NCBI GenBank assembly: GCA_958295665.1
Contig: OY282558.1
Span: 63,848,789-63,912,788, forward strand
Direction: 5' to 3'
Origin: Tipula vernalis
Lineage: Eukaryota; Arthropoda; Insecta; Diptera; Tipulidae
Length of the DNA stretch: 64,000 bases
Positions 57,602-64,000 of this stretch are shown here, piece after piece; position 1 is the first letter of the stretch; the number at the start of each line of letters is the position of its first letter. The notes beneath the pieces are model-generated. The model was given only the letters and a program-made list of their open reading frames with translations. It was not told the origin of the DNA and searched no databases. The position numbers and the translations under genes are program-made.

Positions 57602-58857
57602 TTATTCGTGGGCCATTAAAACGCTGGACGCCTCTGACATTATTTTTGCATTCGATCTCACCAAAAACATTAAATGACATTCATCATAAACGGTTAATTC
57701 AATTCGGGTACGCACCAGGCCATGCAAAACGGTGGCACGTTCTAAATCGAGCCATCGTTGTAGTGCTAGTTCACGTTCCTTTTGTGTACCCGTCAATTGG
57801 ACGTCCGATGGTCCCCAAATCATATACTCTAATATTGATTTTGTTTTTGACAATGAATCAGATTTCTCTTGAACGAGTATCGATGAGAGGAGTTGAGTAT
57901 ATTTTATGGTCGGCAACATTGTGATAATTGCTGTATTTGCACATTGGCATAATGTACCGAATGTTTCTTCATCGTCTCGGCCCAGATCTTGATTTAAACT
58001 AGAGAAATGTGAAATAGAAAGTTAGTCTTGTACGTTAAACGAGTCGAATATAATATTTACCTTTGTAATACGCATAATCGCGCCTGTGACTCCTTATTAT
58101 CCACCTCCCGACATAATATAACATTCGACAAGCTGAGCGGCATTTCTTCGATTCCCTTTGCCTGTAAATTTTTCATACCATTAATCAGCTGCAGCATAAC
58201 GAATCCAACTTCACGTGATAATATTTCATCATAGTTTAAACTATTTCCAATCGATAATACACTTCCCGTTATACCCGATAACGTATCATCATTAATTGTC
58301 GTTAAATTTTGTACTGAGCTTCCATTCCGTAACAACGTAATCATCTTACTACTGTTACTATTGTTAGCATGTTGCTCTTTAATATTCGCCAGATTTGGTA
58401 TTGATCCACCAAATGCCGATGATGACAATGACATCCCACTTGTGGTGTTTGGATTTGAACGTGATTTCAATATTGTGCCAAGTGATTGTATCGTATCGAT
58501 ATGCATGCGTGGTAAAATCGATATTGTTGTTTGAATCATACGGATTTGTGTTGATGGCATCAGGGGTAAATAGTTGCTTGGTACTAAATCGCAAAATTCG
58601 GTAATTGGATTAAGGGCACCGCATATACCGCCACTCATTTGATTTAGATCACTGCCCACGCCAGACATTTGATTACAATCGGCGGTTAGTGCAAGGGTTA
58701 CTTGAATGTGATTCGCTTGCCAGATGGCCGAATGGAATGCCCGTCGTCCGACAACCATGCCGCGTGCTCCTTCCACGAGTGAAAAATCATCGAAACGTAA
58801 ATTTATAGAATTTGCAATTGGCCGCAAATGCATCGGTACATTTGGCGTTTGTTGTAG
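57602..58857 (-). CDS. PEAK/Pragmin-like pseudokinase, last two exons
   Basis: Minus strand. Exon 58857-58061 (acceptor TTTCCAG, donor GTAAAT) and terminal exon 57998-57602, with a 62-bp intron; about 397 codons, open at the 5' end. Contains a kinase-like helix LQLINGMKNLQAKGIEEMPL followed by SLSNVILCRE. Aligned with the catalytic loop, HRD is replaced and only the Asn remains. No DFG is seen after RLCVLQ. The end has ILEYMIWGP, LQRWLDLERA and ECHLMFLVRSNAKIMSEA, which fits the helical dimerization segment flanking PEAK-family pseudokinase domains (scaffolds in cytoskeletal and growth signalling). A long Ser/Asn-rich stretch interrupts the domain. Upstream exons are not found within 5 kb. 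The family is inferred from these motifs and not certain. Confidence 0.7.
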
Positions 58858-60080
58858 CTGGAAAATGTAAATAGAAACAAAGTGTTAGTTGTTTGTGAAT
58901 TAGAAAAAAAAACCAAACAAAAAAAAATCGAAAGTTATGCAAATTGTTATTGTTTTGCATTTTTTGGCAAATAAACTGTGTGATAAGCGCAAAATGATGA
59001 AATGAAATCGAAATTTCAACGAATTTATCGACTTTTTTTTTTGTTTTGTCAGCGAAAGTATGTGAATTTGAATTTTTGAAGGTCTATTTGTTTTCTTTTG
59101 TCGTTCAAACTAATGGCCATCGATGTATAATTCTGTGATTTATCTGCGCGCACTAAGAATGACTATAAAGCTGTGAAGAAAGTGTAATTCATAATGTGAA
59201 TTTTAGAAAATTGTTTTAATTTATGCAGAGTAAACACAATATTTCGAAAGGTGTTTCAGCATTTTTTTGTCGTTTATTAGAAATTGCATCATTTCGCAAT
59301 CATTGATTGCATTGCAGTAGTTCAACAATCTAATCTTAACGAACATCAATTCAAATATTATTCAATACCGTAATGAGACCTTAAGTGGATAATCGCATAA
59401 ATTCTAGTTTATTAAGTAGTTTCTGCCTGTTTGTCATTACACGATTTTCACAAAACAGGATTATTACGAATTAAAAACACGATAACAGCAGTTCAATTGT
59501 GCTCAAGGGTAGATCTACACAAGATCTACATTGTGGGAATCCATTTAAAATGAATAACGTTTATTGGCGCAATTGTGTAAATTTTGGTGGATGGTCTTTT
59601 ATTGTGTATAGGGCACGATTGTGACTAAGGTATTTGGGAATCTGAAACTTTCTTCACTCAAGTGTGGCTGATATGTTGCGAAAGGCGCCAGTATCTTACA
59701 AAATTGCGTATGGGACGGATCGAAAGTCGGGGTTTGAAAAGTTAATAAAAGTAGAGAATACTATTGGAAATAAGCATTGAACGCATTCGAATCATTTCAT
59801 ATGTTTCACTGTATTTAACTATTGTAGCTAACTTCACTTGAGTCAATAATATCTTCTTCAAGTGACACAACCTAAAAGAAGCAAAATAAAAGGTTTTTTA
59901 AAATAAAAATTAATCTGGAATCATCCGTGTTTTATTTTCAAGTTTCCAGCTCTGCTTAATTAAATTCCATTAGGTTATTGGCCCAGTGGATGAAGAATAC
60001 GGATATTTCGAAAAATTAAGGCAGATTAATTGGATAAAGTGAAATTGATTTTTCGGTGTTGTGAAATTCACATACGGAAA
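58858..60080. other. Probable intron of the pseudokinase gene
   Basis: Starts with the acceptor of the preceding exon boundary on the minus strand. No further exon is recognized before the copia relic and the satellite. The upstream exons probably lie beyond the window. Confidence 0.45.
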
Positions 60081-60082
60081 AG

Positions 60083-60567
60083 GATGGCGTCAGCTGAATC
60101 AAGATAAAGCATTTCAAAGCTAAACGGAACAAATTATTTTGTATGGAAATAGGTTTATGGGCAGTTATCAATGAGGTACAATAATCACCAGTTACAGCAG
60201 CGTGGACAGCAAATGATGAAAAGGCACATTTAACAATTGCATTGAATGTAGAAGACGATCAAAAATTCATCACATCATCGGTGCAGATTCAGCAAGAAAT
60301 ACATGAAGAATTCTTAAGGAAACGTATGAATCAAACACATCAAGCAATCGTGTGCACATTTTGAAGTTAATCACGCAACAGCAGCTTGATGAAGGCGGAG
60401 ATGTGGAAAAACACGTAAATTCCATGAAAGAGCTGTTTCGAAAATTATTGGCGCTTGTTGGCTTCTTTGCCACCAAGCTACGACGATTTGGTAACGGCGC
60501 TCGAAGGTAAAGAAGAGAGTGAATTGACACTCACGTTGGTTAAATCAAAGGTTCTCGCGGAATTCAA
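60083..60567 (+). pseudogene. Ty1/copia gag relic
   Basis: Plus-strand fragments read SKLNGTNYFVWK (60115), WTANDEKAHLTIALNVEDDQ (60200-60262), then after frame changes LLASLPPSYDDLVTALEGK (60460-60512) and LTLTLVKSKVLAEFK (60525-60567). These match the UBN2/gag part of copia elements (KLNGTNY-W-, W-DE-A-I-L-, LPPSYD-LV-AL-). Several stops. The protein would continue toward the zinc knuckle, but the satellite array starts immediately after EFK. Confidence 0.82.
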
Positions 60568-60569
60568 AG

Positions 60570-63500
60570 GTCCCGAAACCTATTGCTAGAGGTATCAACC
60601 ATCGTAATCGGACCATTTTAGATTTTTGCCGCCCAAAAACTTGTGGGCTATATAGCACAGTTGATTTTCAATAAAATTTAATTTTCTAAGAAATGTTTAG
60701 AAATAATCGAGCAATCAAAATGAAAATTGTCACAGCAATTACAAGTCCCGAAACCTATTGATAGAGGTATCAACCATCGTAATCGGACCATTTTAGATTT
60801 TTGCCGCCCAAAAACTTGTGGGCTATAGCACAGTTGATTTTCAATAAAATTGAATTTTCTAAGAAATGTTTAGAAATAATCGAGCAATCAAAATGAAAAT
60901 TGTCACAGCAATTACAGGTCCCGAATCCTATTGATAGAGGTATCAACCATCGTAATCGGACCATTTTAGATTTTTGCCGCCCAAAAACTTGTGGGCTATA
61001 GCACAGTTGATTTTCAATAAAATTGAATTTTCTAAGAAATGTTTAGAAATAATCGAGCAATCAAAATGAAAATTGTCACAGCAATTACAGGTCCCGAAAC
61101 CTATTGATAGAGGTATCAACCATCGTAATCGGACCATTTTAGATTTTTGCCGCCCAAAAACTTGTTTTATAGTTATACATAGTTTATAGCACAGTTGATT
61201 TTCAATAAAATTGAGTTTTCTAAGAAATGTTTAGAAATAATCGAGCAATCAAAATGAAAATTGTCACAGCAATTACAAATCCCGAAACCTATTGATAGAG
61301 GTATCAACCATCGTAATCGGACCATTTTAGAGTTTTGCCGCCCAAAAACTTGTGGGCTATAGCACAGTTGATTTTCAATAAAATTGAGTTTTCTAAGAAA
61401 TGTTTAGAAATAATCGAGCAATCAAAATGAAAATTGTCACAGCAATTACAAGTCTCGAAACCTATTGATAGAGGTATTAACCATCGTAATCGGACCATTT
61501 TAGATTTTTGCCGCCCAAAAACTTGTGGGCTATAGCACAGTTGATTTTCAATAAAATTGAATTTTCTAAGAAATGTTTAGAAATAATCGAGCAATCAAAA
61601 TGAAAATTGTCACAGCAATTACAAGTCCCGAAACCTATTGATAGAGGTATTAACCATCGTAATCGGACCATTTTAGATTTTTGCCGCCCAAAAACTTGTG
61701 GGCTATAGCACAGTTGATTTTCAATAAAATTGAATTTTCTAAGAAATGTTTAGAAATAATCGAGCAATCAAAATGAAAATTGTCACAGCAATTACAGGTC
61801 CCGAAACCTATTGATAGAGGTATCAACCATCGTAATCGGACCATTTTAGATTTTTGCCGCCCAAAAACTTGTGGGCTATAGCATAGTTGATTTTCAATAA
61901 AATTGAATTTTCTAAGAAATGTTTAGAAATAATCGAGCAATCAAAATGAAAATTGTCACAGCAATTACAGGTCCCGAAACCTATTGATAGAGGTATCAAC
62001 CATCGTAATCGGACCATTTTAGATTTTTGCCGCCCAAAAACTTGTGGGCTATAGCACAGTTGATTTTCAATAAAATTGAATTTTCTAAGAAATGTTTAGA
62101 AATAATCGAGCAATCAAAATGTAAATTGTCACAGCAATTACAGGTCCCGAAACCTATTGATAGAGGTATCAACCATCGTAATCGGACCATTTTAGATTTT
62201 TGCCGCCCAAAAACTTGTGGGCTATAGCATAGTTGATTTTCAATAAAATTGAATTTTCTAAGAAATGTTTAGAAATAATCGAGCAATCAAAATGAAAATT
62301 GTCACAGCAATTACAAGTCCCGAAACCTATTGATAGAGGTATTAACCATCGTAATCGGACCATTTTAGATTTTTGCCGCCCAAAAACTTGTGGGCTATAG
62401 CACAGTTGATTTTCAATAAAATTGAATTTTCTAAGAAATGTTTAGAAATAATCGAGCAATCAAAATGAAAATTGTCACAGCAATTACAGGTCCCGAAACC
62501 TATTGATAGAGGTATTAACCATCGTAATCGGACCATTTTAGATTTTTGCCGCCCAAAAACTTGTGGGCTCTAGCACAGTTGATTTTCAATAAAATTGAAT
62601 TTTCTAAGAAATGTTTAGAAATAATCGAGCAATCAAAATGAAAATTGTCACAGCAATTACAGGTCCCGAAACCTATTGATAGAGGTATCAACCATCGTAA
62701 TCGGACCATTTTAGATTTTTGCCGCCCAAAAACTTGTGGGCTATAACACAGTTGATTTTCAATAAAATTGAATTTTCTAAGAAATGTTTAGAAATAATCG
62801 AGCAATCAAAATGAAAATTGTCACAGCAATTACAAGTCCCGAAACCTATTGATAGAGGTATTAACCATCGTAATCGGACCATTTTAGATTTTTGCCGCCC
62901 AAAAACTTGTGGGCTATAGCACAGTTGATTTTCAATAAAATTGAATTTTCTAAGAAATGTTTAGAAATAATCGAGCAATCAAAATGAAAATTGTCACAGC
63001 AATTACAGGTCCCGAAACCTATTGATAGAGGTATCAACCATCGTAATCGGACCATTTTAGATTTTTGCCGCCCAAAAACTTGTGGGCTATAGCACAGTTG
63101 ATTTTCAATAAAATTGAATTTTCTAAGAAATGTTTAGAAATAATCGAGCAATCAAAATGAAAATTGTCACAGCAATTACAAGTCCCGAAACCTATTGATA
63201 GAGGTATCAACCATCGTAATCGGACCATTTTAGATTTTTGCCGCCCAAAAACTTGTGGGCTATAGCACAGTTGATTTTCAATAAAATTGAATTTTCTAAG
63301 AAATGTTTAGAAATAATCGAGCAATCAAAATGAAAATTGTCACAGCAATTACAAGTCCCGAAACCTATTGATAGAGGTATCAACCATCGTAATCGGACCA
63401 TTTTAGATTTTTGCCGCCCAAAAACTTGTGGGCTATAGCACAGTTGATTTTCAATAAAATTGAATTTTCTAAGAAATGTTTAGAAATAATCGAGCAATCA

Positions 63501-64000
63501 AAATGAAAATTGTCACAGCAATTACAGGTCCCGAAACCTATTGATAGAGGTATCAACCATCGTAATCGGACCATTTTAGATTTTTGCCGCCCAAAAACTT
63601 GTGGGCAGCGCACAGTTGATTTTCAATAAAATTGAATTTTCTAAGAAATGTTTAGAAATAATCGAGCAATCAAAATGAAAATTGTTACAGCAATTACAAG
63701 TCCCGAAACCTATTGATAGAGGTATCAACCATCGTAATCGGACCATTTTAGATTTTTGCCGCCCAAAAACTTGTGGGCTATAGCACAGTTGATTTTCAAT
63801 AAAATTGAGTTTTCTAAGAAATGTTTAGAAATAATCGAGCAATCAAAATGAAAATTGTCACAGCAATTACAGGTCCCGAAACCTATTGGTAGAGGTATCA
63901 ACCATCGTAATCGGACCATTTTAGATTTTTGCCGCCCAAAAACTTGTGGGCTATAGCACAGTTGATTTTCAATAAAATTGAGTTTTCTAAGAAATGTTTA
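60570..64000 (+). repeat. 173-bp satellite array (19 full copies and a partial, continuing beyond the window)
   Basis: Monomers start at GTCCCGAAACCTATTGATAG and repeat every 173 bp. From 60570 to 63873 there are exactly 19 units, allowing for one 175-bp, one 188-bp and one 172-bp unit; 128 bp of the next reach the window end. The 188-bp unit (about 61090-61275) contains an insertion TTTATAGTTATACATAG in place of GGGC. Units differ at only a few sites (CATAG/CACAG, ATTAACC/ATCAACC, CAGGTCC/CAAGTCC). A 64-codon minus-strand frame recurs in nearly every unit and overlaps its neighbour in another frame; it is a by-product of the repeat. Nucleosome-length units like this are typical of pericentromeric satellites. 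Confidence 0.97.

Noticed and set aside
60770..63919. Repeated 64-codon minus-strand open frame in almost every satellite unit
   Set aside because: It follows from the repeat: 173 is not a multiple of three, each frame runs into the next unit and overlaps it in another frame. No start context, domain or splice signal.
60570..64000. Array resembling a CRISPR locus
   Set aside because: Whole 173-bp units repeat with no unique spacers, in a eukaryotic sequence.

Overview
The window is eukaryotic nuclear DNA from an insect, most likely a dipteran. The evidence is a very AT-rich sequence, introns of about 60 bp with GT-AG borders, a sideroflexin-2 gene of insect type, an insect-type UDP-glycosyltransferase, and transposons of kinds common in Diptera. 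I cannot name the species. There are no bacterial operons, CRISPR arrays, rRNA genes or intact tRNA genes.

Host genes are few and lie between 41.7 and 58.9 kb: a TMEM230-family membrane protein (+, 2 exons), a membrane UDP-glycosyltransferase (-, 2 exons, convergent with TMEM230), sideroflexin-2 (+, with a candidate in-frame cassette exon), and the last two exons of a PEAK/Pragmin-like pseudokinase (-, the rest lies outside the window or was not found).

The remainder is mostly transposon debris. From left to right: a LINE with RNase H that carries an internal inversion of the twin-priming kind and a 15-bp target duplication (336-2786); a perfect 89-bp-arm palindrome inside one copy of a duplicated segment (3.5-3.8 kb); several foldback or MITE-like elements (4.65, 7.74-8.47, 9.64-10.16, 10.33-10.57, 12.15-12.63 and 13.0 kb); a Tc1-like transposase relic (11.65 kb); a deleted Tc1/mariner-like element (14.07-14.59 kb); a LINE endonuclease relic (15.25 kb); a broken Ty3/gypsy element with its 3' LTR (19.8-22.9 kb); an ISL2EU-like DDE transposase relic (25.3-26.1 kb); a nested composite of DNA transposons (28.33-33.14 kb); a second Ty3/gypsy element (35.8-40.3 kb); a stack of nested palindromes (40.4-40.9 kb); a third gypsy relic (45.6-47.3 kb); a full-length Ty3/gypsy insertion with both LTRs, PBS, PPT and a 5-bp target duplication (47.6-52.1 kb); another gypsy RT relic (52.1-53.1 kb); and a 1.45-kb nested palindrome with tRNA-like boxes at its apex (55.8-57.2 kb).

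The right end is a 173-bp satellite: 19 full monomers plus a partial one, running off the window from 60570. It begins directly after a Ty1/copia gag relic.

No single new enzymatic system is evident. The striking feature is the density of long inverted repeats, many nested inside each other. The most testable observations are the twin-primed LINE, the sideroflexin cassette exon, the altered sugar-donor residues of the glycosyltransferase, the tRNA-box palindrome, and the satellite/copia junction.
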